From Pectobacterium aroidearum (lineage in GTDB: Bacteria; Pseudomonadota; Gammaproteobacteria; Enterobacterales; Enterobacteriaceae), in contig NZ_CP065044.1 in the NCBI RefSeq assembly GCF_015689195.1, positions 62,001-126,000 of the forward strand: a stretch of 64,000 nt of DNA, given 5' to 3'. Both the position numbers and the translations under genes were made by a program. Under the pieces are notes generated by a model, which saw only the letters and a list, made by a program, of their open reading frames with translations, was not told where the DNA came from and did not search any database. This document shows positions 45,599 through 54,913 of the stretch, piece by piece (within the stretch, counting starts at the first letter, position 1; every line of letters starts with the position of its first letter).

Positions 45599-48298
45599 TC
45601 AAGCCACTGTCTTTTCTGCAAACAGGTTCTCTTGTGCAAATCGTGTTTCATGGGCAAACGGCGTCTTGCCCTGATGGGCAGCTTTTTCCGGCAGGGCAGT
45701 GCCCGACTGATCTGTTACGGTGCGTTTTCCTACATAGCGCGGGATGAATGACACCACCCACACCACGATATTGAGGAAGACCAGAATAATGCTGCGTATG
45801 ATGGGCGGCGCGTAATCCGCCAGACGCAGGTAGCCGCGGAAGCCGAGAGCCAGCACATCAACCAGACTTTCGACCGGTTTATCCTGTGCAAAACTGTCTT
45901 GCCAGAGCGCCCAGGTATCGGCGCGGGCAAACGTACATTGAATAAAATCAATATGCTGGCGAATGGTCAGATTGGTCATGCGCAGGCCAATCTTGTTGTC
46001 GAACGCGCGGGTGACGCTGAAAGGGAAGGCATACTCCTGCTGGCCGCGTTTTAGCAACAGCGAGACGCTGTCCCCGACCTGAAGAATGCCTGATTCGCGG
46101 GTTTCAATACCGACGCCACCATCGGAATAGTCGCGCAGGATGCAGGGGAAAAGATGACCATCGGGGCGCAAAATCGCGGCGGACATCGACATTTCTACTC
46201 GATGCGCCTGACGTACCTGCTTGGCCTCGACCGCAACCGCAACGGCGCCACCGAGAATGGTCATGTTATACGCGACCCAGATCAGGCTGATGATCACCGT
46301 CATGAGCTCTTCCGATGGCCCGTAAATCAGACGCCAGACGCCATATACCACCCCAGCGATATTCAGCAGCACCAGTACCAGATAAGGCCGGGTGATCACC
46401 CAGTCAACGTGTTGTTCTTCAACCAGTCCGCCTTTGGCCGTCACGTTGAATTTCCCTTTGTGCGGGTTAAATAGCGCCACGGTCGTGGGGCGAGCGATGT
46501 ACCACGCCAGCACGGTTTCATAAATCTCACTCCAGAAAGAGTGACGGTAGCGCCCCTGGATGCGGGAGTTGGTCAGACTGGCGTGCACCATGTGCGGCAG
46601 CACGTAGAGCGCGATGGCCAGCGCCGGGGCGAAAATGATGTAGGCGTGCAACAGGAGAAACGCCAGCGGCGCGGTGAGAAAGATCAACCGGGGAATACCG
46701 GACAGAAAGTGCATCATGGCGTTGGCGTAACACAGCCGTTGCCCCAGTTTCAGCCCTTTGCCTAACAGCGGGTTATCCAACCGGAAGATCTGTACCATGC
46801 CGCGCGCCCAGCGAATACGCTGCCCAATATGAGCCGAGAGGCTTTCGGTCGCCAGCCCGGCGGCCTGCGGAATACGAATATACGCCGAGCTGTATCCACG
46901 GCGATGCAGGCGCAGCGAGGTGTGTGCATCCTCCGTTACTGTTTCGACTGCGATGCCGCCAATTTCATCCAGCGGTTTACGCCGCAGGATGGCGCAGGAA
47001 CCGCAGAAGAATGTGGCGTCCCACATGTCGTTACCGTCCTGAACCAGACCGTAAAACAGCGTGCCCTCGTTGGGCGTGCGGCGAAAGCGACCCAGATTGC
47101 GCTCAAAGGGGTCGGGCGAGAAGAAATGGTGCGGTGTTTGCAGCATCGCCAGCTTTTTGTCTTTGAAAAACCAGCCCATCGTTAATTGCAGAAAGGAGCG
47201 GGTAGGAACGTGGTCGCAGTCGAAAATGGCGACGAATTCGCCTTCCGCCTGCTTCAGTGCGTTGTTGATGTTCCCGGCTTTGGCATGTTCATGCGTGACG
47301 CGGGCGATGTAATGAACGCCGACTTCCTCTGCGAAGGCTTTAAATTCGGCGCGGCCACCGTCATCCAGAATATAAATATTGAGTTTGTCTTTAGGCCAGT
47401 CGATGCCTAGCGCGGCATACACCGTCGGTTTCACGACGCTCAGCGGTTCATTGTAGGTCGGGATCATGAGATCGACGGTCGGCCACGTTTTGCTGTCTTC
47501 CGGCAGTGAAACCGGATGGCGGTTCAGCGGCCAGATCGTCTGGAAATAGCCCAGAACCAACACGACCCAGGCATAGGTTTCCGCCGCCAGCAGTAACATA
47601 CCGCAGACCAGGCTGAGGGGATCGTCCCAGTTCAGCGTTTCGGTGTAGCGCCACCACAGGTAGCGGCAGGAGACGGTGAAAGAAAGGGCGATCATCATGA
47701 GCGTCGGCATGCGTCCCGGCATGTTACGAACGAGCATGGCGATGCCCCACAGCAGCAGCATGAAAATAAACTGCGATAGCAAATCAAACGGCTGCGTGAT
47801 GCACAGCAACGCCAGCGCCGCACACAGCAGGCTCAGTATCACCGTCACCAGCCTCTGTAGGCTGTTCGTTTTGGCGGAATCAGATTCACTGTCTTCGCGA
47901 TCGTCAGCATTGGCGTGACTAAAGCGGACAAACAGCGCTTGCTGCGCGTTCATGTAGCGTTGCCGCCAGCGCGGTAGCGCCGAGAAGTAATTGCGGCGTG
48001 ATGTCGGCAACTGGCCGTTTTTGATGGTCAGCAGCCAAAGACCTTGCGTCAGATAGCGAAGGATATCGGCCGGACGCGGGCGTTGAGGCAAGATGTGTGG
48101 GAACCAGTAGGTCCGTTGCGCGCGAATCTGTTGCCAGCCTTCAGACTCCAGCCGCAGGAAGATCCAGCCGAGTATCGCAAACAGCGTAGCGAAAAAGGCG
48201 GCGAAGGCGGAGGCACCCTGCTGACGATAGCCGCGGTAGCGCTGCTGTATCGCCTGCCTGGCGGGCGGGACGAGAAAGAGGCGCAGGATCCCGCTCAT
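45599..48298 (-). CDS. bcsA: Cellulose synthase catalytic subunit BcsA
   Basis: 899 aa inner-membrane GT2 enzyme polymerising UDP-glucose. Motifs: TYNEPLSVVKPTV, DDGGRAEF, DCDHVPTRSF (DxD), TEDAHTSLRLHRRG, QRIRWARGM (QxxRW). The C-terminal PilZ domain binds cyclic-di-GMP: RQAHRVE (RxxxR) and DYSDGGVG (DxSxxG). Its ATG overlaps the bcsQ stop. A C-terminal tail of low complexity (HETRFAQENLFAEKTVA) is slightly longer than in E. coli (872 aa). Confidence 0.97.
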   Translation of the reverse strand: MSGILRLFLVPPARQAIQQRYRGYRQQGASAFAAFFATLFAILGWIFLRLESEGWQQIRAQRTYWFPHILPQRPRPADILRYLTQGLWLLTIKNGQLPTSRRNYFSALPRWRQRYMNAQQALFVRFSHANADDREDSESDSAKTNSLQRLVTVILSLLCAALALLCITQPFDLLSQFIFMLLLWGIAMLVRNMPGRMPTLMMIALSFTVSCRYLWWRYTETLNWDDPLSLVCGMLLLAAETYAWVVLVLGYFQTIWPLNRHPVSLPEDSKTWPTVDLMIPTYNEPLSVVKPTVYAALGIDWPKDKLNIYILDDGGRAEFKAFAEEVGVHYIARVTHEHAKAGNINNALKQAEGEFVAIFDCDHVPTRSFLQLTMGWFFKDKKLAMLQTPHHFFSPDPFERNLGRFRRTPNEGTLFYGLVQDGNDMWDATFFCGSCAILRRKPLDEIGGIAVETVTEDAHTSLRLHRRGYSSAYIRIPQAAGLATESLSAHIGQRIRWARGMVQIFRLDNPLLGKGLKLGQRLCYANAMMHFLSGIPRLIFLTAPLAFLLLHAYIIFAPALAIALYVLPHMVHASLTNSRIQGRYRHSFWSEIYETVLAWYIARPTTVALFNPHKGKFNVTAKGGLVEEQHVDWVITRPYLVLVLLNIAGVVYGVWRLIYGPSEELMTVIISLIWVAYNMTILGGAVAVAVEAKQVRQAHRVEMSMSAAILRPDGHLFPCILRDYSDGGVGIETRESGILQVGDSVSLLLKRGQQEYAFPFSVTRAFDNKIGLRMTNLTIRQHIDFIQCTFARADTWALWQDSFAQDKPVESLVDVLALGFRGYLRLADYAPPIIRSIILVFLNIVVWVVSFIPRYVGKRTVTDQSGTALPEKAAHQGKTPFAHETRFAQENLFAEKTVA

Positions 48299-49032
48299 AC
48301 GCCGCTTTCCTTAACGTGAATCAGGCACCAGTTTGCCAGCGTCATGATCTCTTCCGCTGCCACGCTGTCCGGGCGGCATTCGCCCAGCGGCTGTTTCAGC
48401 ATCAGCGATTCTGCCAGGGCTTCGTCACGGTGTACCACCAGCGGCAGCAGATGTGAAAGCGTGTGCAGCCAGAGCTGGTGTAAATCCTGCTGGAGCGTGC
48501 TGAGGGTGGAAAATTGATTAACCAGAAAATGACACTGGCGCGGCAATGCCTGCTGATGTAAGCGTGAATGGCAGTTGGCATCCGCCACCACCACCTGAAA
48601 GACGGTATTCGCGGTGGCTAGCGCCTGCCGCGTGAGCGGACTATTGTCCGCTGGCACATCGATCAGTATCCAGCGATGGCGACCTGCTGCGCTGAGCTGC
48701 GCCAGCTTGTTTTGCCAGAGTGCGGGGTGCTGATGGTAATGCTGTTGAAGCGTAGCGACTTCCTGTGCGTTCAGGCGACCAAACGGCAGAAAATCCAATC
48801 CGGGCAGATATTGCATGGCGCCAGTTTGCCACGGCGCGTCGTCGGCTTCCGCCCGCGCCCAGCCGCGGCGTTGCTCAAACGGCATATTGAAGTTAATGCG
48901 CAGCAAATTGTCCGGCGAGAAATCAATCACCAGCGCGGGCTCGCCCAACCGTTGGAAGGCCCACCCCAGTGCGGCCGCTATTGAGGTTGTGCCCACACCG
49001 CCACGGATTCCCTGCAATGCAATCACGGGCAT
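48295..49032 (-). CDS. bcsQ: Cellulose biosynthesis protein BcsQ
   Basis: 245 aa. MinD/ParA-like SIMIBI NTPase with a deviant Walker A (GIRGGVGTTSIAAALG) and ILIDVPADN. Works with BcsR at the inner membrane to assemble the synthase, and binds BcsE. Two bases after bcsR, overlapping bcsA by 4 bases. Confidence 0.95.
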   Translation of the reverse strand: MPVIALQGIRGGVGTTSIAAALGWAFQRLGEPALVIDFSPDNLLRINFNMPFEQRRGWARAEADDAPWQTGAMQYLPGLDFLPFGRLNAQEVATLQQHYHQHPALWQNKLAQLSAAGRHRWILIDVPADNSPLTRQALATANTVFQVVVADANCHSRLHQQALPRQCHFLVNQFSTLSTLQQDLHQLWLHTLSHLLPLVVHRDEALAESLMLKQPLGECRPDSVAAEEIMTLANWCLIHVKESGV

Positions 49033-49034
49033 CG

Positions 49035-49244
49035 TCAGTCGCTCCCGGCCGGTTCTTTTAATTCATCCAGCAGCGGCCAACGAGCCATCATTTGGCTCAG
49101 ACGCGCCTGACGGGCAATATCGATATAGTTTATTTCAGGTAAAGAAAAAGCCTGACTGAGAACTCGCAGGTCGTCCTCGGTTCTTGCATTTTCGGTTAAA
49201 TCGGCGCGTGCGCTGGTATCTCTACGAGTCGGTTCGTTATTCAT
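49035..49244 (-). CDS. bcsR: Cellulose biosynthesis protein BcsR
   Basis: 69 aa, start ATG 49244 with AGAGG 6 bases upstream (an in-frame ATG at 49277 lacks a ribosome site). Conserved C-terminal half LSQAFSLPEINYIDIARQARL...RWPLLDE, as in E. coli BcsR (62 aa). Partner of BcsQ; first gene of bcsRQABZC. Confidence 0.9.
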   Translation of the reverse strand: MNNEPTRRDTSARADLTENARTEDDLRVLSQAFSLPEINYIDIARQARLSQMMARWPLLDELKEPAGSD

Positions 49245-49574
49245 CCCATGCCTCTGAAATAGGCTATCCATTATCATTGAGATTGATAAAAGGGAAACAT
49301 CTGCGTGGCAGATGTGGTCGCACCCATAACAGACAGTCTGGCAGATGACGGTTTACGCCTCTGCTGTCTTTAATAAGGTGTCAGGTGTGCCAATTAACTA
49401 TAGCAATGAATTCATGATTGCAATGTGAATAGGAAAAAATAGTAATGGGCGATTTATTAACGAATAGGAATAATTCATAGCGTACGGTTGTGATCCCACA
49501 AGGGGCTGCTAGAGTTTATTTTGACTGTATATTTAAGGTGGCACGCCCGCCATTAACGGAAAAGAAATCAGTCT
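49245..49574. promoter_or_regulatory. Divergent bcsR/bcsE control region
   Basis: 330 bp, AT-rich in the bcsE half. Must hold promoters for both cellulose operons. No gene and no operator I can name. Confidence 0.5.
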
Positions 49575-51179
49575 ATGAAGCAGAACTTTTCATTAGGTAT
49601 TCGTGACCTTTGGGATGAGCTGGTTACGCTCCAGCAGGCTGGCTTTTATTGGGTTAATATCGATCGGCAGGTTGATGCCGCATTATTTTGCCAGCAAATC
49701 ATACACGTCCAGAATAATGACGCGAGAATGGCGTTAATAGGCTGTGGGGAGCGATCTGATTCGCTGCTGACAACGCTATTTTCTAATGAGATAAATGGTG
49801 CCGAAAAAAAACAATTATCTTGCTATATTTTGCCGGAAAATAAAGCCGCGCTGCTGAATTTAACCGATGATTTAATGCGTGCATTACGCCCCAAGAATCG
49901 CCTTCTGGTGCTTTATGCGCCGGCCAGCCTGTGGCGGGATATTTCGCCGGAAAGGCTGCAACGCTGGGTGGATGACACGGCAGCATGGCTGCATCAGCGC
50001 CAGTGTACGCTGGTGGTCATCGGCCACAGCACCGGTGTGACCCGTCTGAGAAATATGCTGATTTCCCAACACCGCGGACTCTACGGTTTGGCGAGCCTGC
50101 AATGGCAGCAGGATCGTGCCCAGTATCTGGTGTCATGGTGGGCAACAGAAAGAGGCGTGCGGGCGAATAAGGTACAGATGCTGCAATCCGATAACGACGG
50201 CTGGCACATGCTGACGGAAGAGCAGCCCATCCTCACGCCGTCTCTGGATGACGATGGGCTATTCCTGATAGAAAAGAGCGTGCTGGAAGGTGCGCCTGCG
50301 CTGTCAGAAAACTGGCAGTTGATGGACGACAACGCCATTTTGGTACAAACCGGCATGCTGACGCATGCGGCGACCCTCGTTTTTGCACTGAATCAGACCA
50401 GTCAGGTGGATACGCTCGTCAAACAGGTTCATAGCCTGCGGCGCCAGCGTGGTGAATTGCTGAAGATTGTGGTGCGGGAAATGAAGCCCTGCCTGCGTGC
50501 CAGCGACGAGCGTCTGCTATTGGCATGTGGTGCCAATATTATTGTCTCCCATTCCGAACCGTTATCCCGTTTTCTGGCGCGGATTGAAAGCGTGCAGGGG
50601 CAGCGTTTTACCAAGCATGTGCCTGTCGATGTCGAGGTCTTGCTGACCACCATGCGGCCGCTACAGATTAAGGGTTACCAGCCTCCAGAGACTTTTCGGC
50701 AGTCCGTGCAGATGTTGATTGATAGCACGCTCATGCCGGAAGGCAGCAAAGGCGTGCTGGTCGCATTGCGCCCCGTGCCAGGTGTGCGGGCGGCTCAGGC
50801 GTTGACGCTCTGCACGCTGCGACGCTTTGGTGATGTCGTCACGATCGTGCAGGATCGCCTGTTTTTGTTCTTGTCCAATTGCCGTCTGAATGAGCTCGAT
50901 ATCGCGCTGAAATCCATTTTTCGCCTGCCGGTGAATGAAGTGTTCAGCAATCGGATTGTCTGGTCGCAAGATCTACAGATTCTGGCAGAAGTGAAATCGC
51001 TGGCTCAGGATGGCACGCCGGGTCAGGAGCAGCAGCTTAACGATTATGTTCAATTGCAGAAGGCCGAATCCGCACCGCGCGGTCAGACGCCGCGGCGTGA
51101 ACCGATTGCGATTGATTTATTAAACCCTGATTTACTGCAACCTGATCTACTGGCTCGCGCACCGGGAGAACCATTATGA
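49575..51179 (+). CDS. bcsE: Cyclic-di-GMP-binding cellulose protein BcsE
   Basis: 534 aa (E. coli 523). Degenerate NTPase-like and receiver-like domains followed by a GGDEF-like part with the I-site RxxD seen as RRFGDVVTI, which binds cyclic-di-GMP. Also PVNEVFSNRIVW as in E. coli. BcsE recruits BcsF and BcsQ and raises cellulose output. Start ATG with GGAAAAG upstream; overlaps bcsF by 4 bases. Confidence 0.94.
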   Translation: MKQNFSLGIRDLWDELVTLQQAGFYWVNIDRQVDAALFCQQIIHVQNNDARMALIGCGERSDSLLTTLFSNEINGAEKKQLSCYILPENKAALLNLTDDLMRALRPKNRLLVLYAPASLWRDISPERLQRWVDDTAAWLHQRQCTLVVIGHSTGVTRLRNMLISQHRGLYGLASLQWQQDRAQYLVSWWATERGVRANKVQMLQSDNDGWHMLTEEQPILTPSLDDDGLFLIEKSVLEGAPALSENWQLMDDNAILVQTGMLTHAATLVFALNQTSQVDTLVKQVHSLRRQRGELLKIVVREMKPCLRASDERLLLACGANIIVSHSEPLSRFLARIESVQGQRFTKHVPVDVEVLLTTMRPLQIKGYQPPETFRQSVQMLIDSTLMPEGSKGVLVALRPVPGVRAAQALTLCTLRRFGDVVTIVQDRLFLFLSNCRLNELDIALKSIFRLPVNEVFSNRIVWSQDLQILAEVKSLAQDGTPGQEQQLNDYVQLQKAESAPRGQTPRREPIAIDLLNPDLLQPDLLARAPGEPL

Positions 51180-51394
51180 ACCTGCTTGATATTGTTCAAC
51201 TGGTGTTATTGAGCGCGGTCGTCTTCTTTACGCTTGGGTATCTGGCGCACCGTGTGATTCCTCACTGGCTTCAGTACTGGAAAAACAGGCTGCTGTCGCC
51301 GCGCTACCTGCAACCTGCGAGCGTCTGGATGCGCAGCCCTTCTTCAACAAAGACGGTCTCAACCAAGCCGACTTCAGCAGAGACTAAAAAATAA
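51176..51394 (+). CDS. bcsF: Small membrane protein BcsF
   Basis: 72 aa with one N-terminal transmembrane helix (VQLVLLSAVVFFTLGYLAHRV) and a basic cytoplasmic tail. E. coli BcsF is 63 aa; it anchors BcsE and links it to BcsG. Coupled to bcsE by overlap; bcsG follows after one base. Confidence 0.92.
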   Translation: MNLLDIVQLVLLSAVVFFTLGYLAHRVIPHWLQYWKNRLLSPRYLQPASVWMRSPSSTKTVSTKPTSAETKK

Positions 51395-51395
51395 A

Positions 51396-53057
51396 ATGGA
51401 CGAAAAAACACGCTCGCAGCAACCGCATATGCAAAAACAGCAGAATTTATGGCGCTACTGGCGTGGGCTCGGTGCCTGGAATTTGTATTTCTTGCTGAAA
51501 TTTGCCCTGTTATGGTTTGGCTACCTGAATTTTCATCCGCTGCTTAATCTGGTCTTTCTGGCCTTCCTGCTGTTCCCGATCCCCAACGTTACGCTGCACC
51601 GCTGGCGGCATATTATTGCTATCCCACTCGGTATCGGGCTGTTTTACCATGACACCTGGTTGCCGGGTATCAACAGCATTGTTAGTCAGGGAACGCAGGT
51701 CGCTGGCTTTAGCGCGTCGTATTTGCTGGAGCTGTTAACTCGCTTCATTAACTGGCAAATGGTCGGCGCGGCGGTGGTCATTACCGTGGCTTACCTGTTC
51801 TTCGCGCAGTGGATTCGTATTACGGTGTTTACCGTGGCGGCGCTGGCGTGGTTAAACATCGTCAATTTGGCAGGGCCTGCTGTTTCGCTGATGCCTGCGG
51901 CATCGACGACGACGGCCCCCTCGGCGGCGACTTCCCCAACGGGGGGAGATGCGGCGTTACCTGAAGCGACATTACCGCCAACGAACGCGAACCTAACGGC
52001 TTACCTGAATCAGTTTTATACGCGAGAAAAAGCACGAACCACGGCGTTCCCTGCCGCATTGCCGCAGGATGCACAGCCTTTTGATCTCCTGATTATCAAT
52101 ATTTGTTCGCTGTCGTGGTCGGATCTGGACGTGGCGCAGTTGGACAATCACCCGCTGTGGAAGAAATTCGATATCCTGTTCCGTCAGTTTAACTCTGCCA
52201 CCGCTTACAGCGGGCCTGCATCCATTCGCCTGCTGCGCGCAAGCTGCGGCCAGCAGTCCCACACTGATTTGTATCAGCCGGTGAATCAACAGTGCTACCT
52301 GTTCAGCAACTTGGTGAAGCTGGGTTTTGAAGAACAACTGATGCTCGATCATTCCGGCGTCTTTGGTAATTACCTGCGTGAAGTACGTGAAGAGGGCGAT
52401 ATTCAGATCCCAATGCTGTCGCAGGAAGGCATTAGCCACCAGATTACCTCGTTCGACGGCGAACCGATTTATAACGATCTGGAACTGCTAAATCGCTGGC
52501 TGGGCGAGCGGGATAAAGCGACAACGACGCGTAACGCGACCTTCTTTAACCTGATCCCACTGCATGACGGCAACCGCTTTGTCGGCACCAACCAGTCGGC
52601 GGACTATGCGCCACGTGCGAAGATTCTGTTTGACCAACTGGACGCGTTTTTTGATGTGTTGCAGAAATCCGGTCGCAAAGTGATGGTGGTGGTGGTGCCG
52701 GAGCACGGCGCGGCGCTGGCGGGGGATAAGATGCAAATGTCCGGGCTGCGCGATATTCCCAGCCCGAGCATCACGCATATTCCTGTCGGCGTGAAACTGT
52801 TTGGCCTACAGGCTCCGCATCAGGGCAACACGTTGGAGGTGACGTCGCCGAGCAGCTATCTGGCGATTTCGGAATTGGTGGCGCGAATGGTGGATGGCAA
52901 AGTGTTCACCGCGCCTTCTGTTGACTGGCAAACGCTAACGAGCGCCTTGCCGCAAACGGAAGCGATCTCGGAAAATGAGAACGCTATCGTGATGCAATAT
53001 CAGGGAAAACCCTACATCCGCCTGAACGGCGGAGACTGGGTGCCTTACCCGCAATAA
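51396..53057 (+). CDS. bcsG: Cellulose phosphoethanolamine transferase BcsG
   Basis: 553 aa inner-membrane enzyme: four or five N-terminal membrane helices, an Ala/Thr/Pro-rich linker (about 165-195), then an alkaline-phosphatase-fold periplasmic domain. Nucleophile is S272 (AYSGPAS), and zinc ligands include VVVPEHGAAL. Transfers phosphoethanolamine from phosphatidylethanolamine to cellulose. Its presence with an intact catalytic serine implies that the exported polymer is pEtN-cellulose. Confidence 0.95.
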   Translation: MDEKTRSQQPHMQKQQNLWRYWRGLGAWNLYFLLKFALLWFGYLNFHPLLNLVFLAFLLFPIPNVTLHRWRHIIAIPLGIGLFYHDTWLPGINSIVSQGTQVAGFSASYLLELLTRFINWQMVGAAVVITVAYLFFAQWIRITVFTVAALAWLNIVNLAGPAVSLMPAASTTTAPSAATSPTGGDAALPEATLPPTNANLTAYLNQFYTREKARTTAFPAALPQDAQPFDLLIINICSLSWSDLDVAQLDNHPLWKKFDILFRQFNSATAYSGPASIRLLRASCGQQSHTDLYQPVNQQCYLFSNLVKLGFEEQLMLDHSGVFGNYLREVREEGDIQIPMLSQEGISHQITSFDGEPIYNDLELLNRWLGERDKATTTRNATFFNLIPLHDGNRFVGTNQSADYAPRAKILFDQLDAFFDVLQKSGRKVMVVVVPEHGAALAGDKMQMSGLRDIPSPSITHIPVGVKLFGLQAPHQGNTLEVTSPSSYLAISELVARMVDGKVFTAPSVDWQTLTSALPQTEAISENENAIVMQYQGKPYIRLNGGDWVPYPQ

Positions 53058-53074
53058 TCTCATCTCGTGACGTT

Positions 53075-53107
53075 ATCGGGCAGGCGAGAAGCCTGCTCGA
53101 TTCTTTT
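53075..53107 (+). terminator. bcsEFG terminator
   Basis: 11-bp stem atcgggcaggc / gcctgctcgat with one G-T pair and a 5-base loop, then TCTTTT; 17 bases after the bcsG stop. Confidence 0.8.
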
Positions 53108-53409
53108 CCTGACGTCGTCCGCTCTCTTCCGTCTGTTCCCGAATAGCCACACTGGCTTATGCAGGGGATATCCCCTATTCTGAGGCCGCGTTACTGCTGT
53201 TGCCGAGCGTCGCCTAGGATTAAGATGAAATCCCCCAGACATCAGCAGAAAACAGCGTTGAGGCGGCGATGAGCTGCCTTATACTAGTCGCCGCGCGTAC
53301 CCGTGTTGCTGTGCGTAACGCGTGCGCGATTTCGCGTTGTGTATTCCTCACCTGTTTTATCTGGTGAGTCAGGTATTCAGGTCTGCATAAAGGTTGACGG
53401 AGAAAGCGC
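53108..53409. promoter_or_regulatory. Gap between bcsG and yhjK
   Basis: 302 bp without a gene; presumably the yhjK promoter. No repeat or operator recognised. Confidence 0.4.
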
Positions 53410-54594
53410 TTGCGGCTCAGACGTTCATTAACGATTAAACAGATGACAGCCGTGTCTGCCGTGGCATTGGTGACGATCAGCCTGTTTATCGTCATACAGC
53501 TCTTTCACTTCGTTCATCAACGCCGTGAAGATTATTCCAGACAGCTGGAGAGCATCGCCTATTCCGTGCGCCAACCACTGACAGACGCGGTGCTGCAAGG
53601 GGAAGTTCAGCGGGCTGGCAATATTCTGGACAGCTTATTACCGGTTGCTTTTCTAAGTCGGGCAGATGTGCTGCTGCCGGATGATTTCCAGACGCTGCAT
53701 GCGAATTTCCCGAAAGAACGTCCGGTGCCAGACTGGATCGCGCGGGTATTCAGGCTGCCGATCCGTATTTCTATTCCGCTCTATTCCCCGCCGCAGACGC
53801 AGTATTCGGCACCGCTGGCACATCTGGTCTTGCAGGCGGATTCCTACCGGATGTATCAATTTATTGTCAGCACCTTTTCCACCATGCTGGCAACGTACCT
53901 GCTACTGGCGTTGATTATGTCGATCGCCATTACCTGGTGCATGAACCGCCTGCTGATACACCCGCTGCGTGGGATTATTATCGAGTTACAGAATCTCCCG
54001 CCGGATGCCATGCTGCACCGTCCGCTCACGCTGCCGCCCTGGCATCATGATGATGAATTGGGCGCGTTGGTGCGCAGCTACAACCGCAATCAACAACTGC
54101 TGGAGCAATCTCTTTCTGCCGGAACGGAAGGGGTGGGGTTACCGGATAAAGCGCATTTTATGCGACGCCTCGAACAGCGTCTGGCCGATGCTACTCCATT
54201 CAGCCTGCTGGTTTTCGGGCTTGATTCCTCAGCCAGCAAGCAGGGCGATATGGCCACGCTGGCTACGCAGCTTCGCGCGGTGATTGAGGAACAAAACGAG
54301 GCGGGGCTCACCTGTCTGGCACGTCTCGATTGTGACGAATTCGCTCTCATCGGGAAAACGCTGGGATCTACCGGGCAAGCACAAGACTGGGCGCAAAACG
54401 TCATGCTGGCGATCAATCTGCCTTTTTTACCCGCGGACGCCCAGCCTGCACGGGCTGTCAGCGTGGGTATCCTCACCATTACCGATCCTCGGCCAGAGGC
54501 GGCGGCGCTGCTGTTGTCACAGGCGCGTTTTGCCATGCAGCTAGCGCGGCACGATAAGAAATGCGGTATTCATTGCCTCACCGTGCCTTCCTGA
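53410..54594 (+). CDS. yhjK: YhjK/HmsP-like membrane signalling protein lacking EAL
   Basis: 394 aa from a TTG with GGAG 7 bases upstream (same N-terminus as E. coli YhjK, RSLTIKQM). Membrane helix about 10-32, periplasmic sensor part (LESIAYSVRQPLTDAVLQGE; RADVLLPDDFQ), second helix about 160-180, HAMP-like linker (HHDDELGALVRSYNRNQQLL), then a degenerate GGDEF domain with LDCDEF in place of GGDEF. E. coli YhjK (PdeK) continues into an EAL phosphodiesterase domain to about 650 aa; here the frame stops and no EAL coding follows. Probably a catalytically dead sensor that may still affect the neighbouring cellulose machinery. Confidence 0.85.
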   Translation: MRLRRSLTIKQMTAVSAVALVTISLFIVIQLFHFVHQRREDYSRQLESIAYSVRQPLTDAVLQGEVQRAGNILDSLLPVAFLSRADVLLPDDFQTLHANFPKERPVPDWIARVFRLPIRISIPLYSPPQTQYSAPLAHLVLQADSYRMYQFIVSTFSTMLATYLLLALIMSIAITWCMNRLLIHPLRGIIIELQNLPPDAMLHRPLTLPPWHHDDELGALVRSYNRNQQLLEQSLSAGTEGVGLPDKAHFMRRLEQRLADATPFSLLVFGLDSSASKQGDMATLATQLRAVIEEQNEAGLTCLARLDCDEFALIGKTLGSTGQAQDWAQNVMLAINLPFLPADAQPARAVSVGILTITDPRPEAAALLLSQARFAMQLARHDKKCGIHCLTVPS

Positions 54595-54913
54595 TTCTTC
54601 ACAGGTAACGTAAATGTTACTTTTTGTGGATAGGTTTCCTGAAAGGCACTTTCCCCGTATGGCGGGGGTTTGTGCGCTTTTATAGGGGATTATCCTGCTG
54701 CAAAAATGTGCATCTGTTACAAGTAAATTGCACTGATGTTTCTTTATAATTCTTGCTGACGTGATTCAGCTCTTGTTTTTAACCTGTCGTTCACAAACTA
54801 AACTTATAAAACATTCTCAGCTTGTTATTGCAATGTTACTTTCCGGCGCAATCACAGGCGGCATTTTCGTACCCTATTCCCCTCCTGTGTTTTCCCCACC
54901 ATAGGACGTATGT
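54595..54913. promoter_or_regulatory. yhjK-dctA intergenic region
   Basis: 319 bp without a gene. Holds a small palindrome GTAAC-N6-GTTAC (54605-54620), a GC hairpin ccccg / cgggg (54653-54667) followed by T-rich sequence that may end yhjK, and the dctA promoter. No EAL-domain remnant is visible in any frame. Confidence 0.45.

Noticed and set aside
49539-49552. TGGCAC sequence before bcsE as sigma-54 promoter
   Set aside because: No TTGC-type -12 element at the correct spacing.
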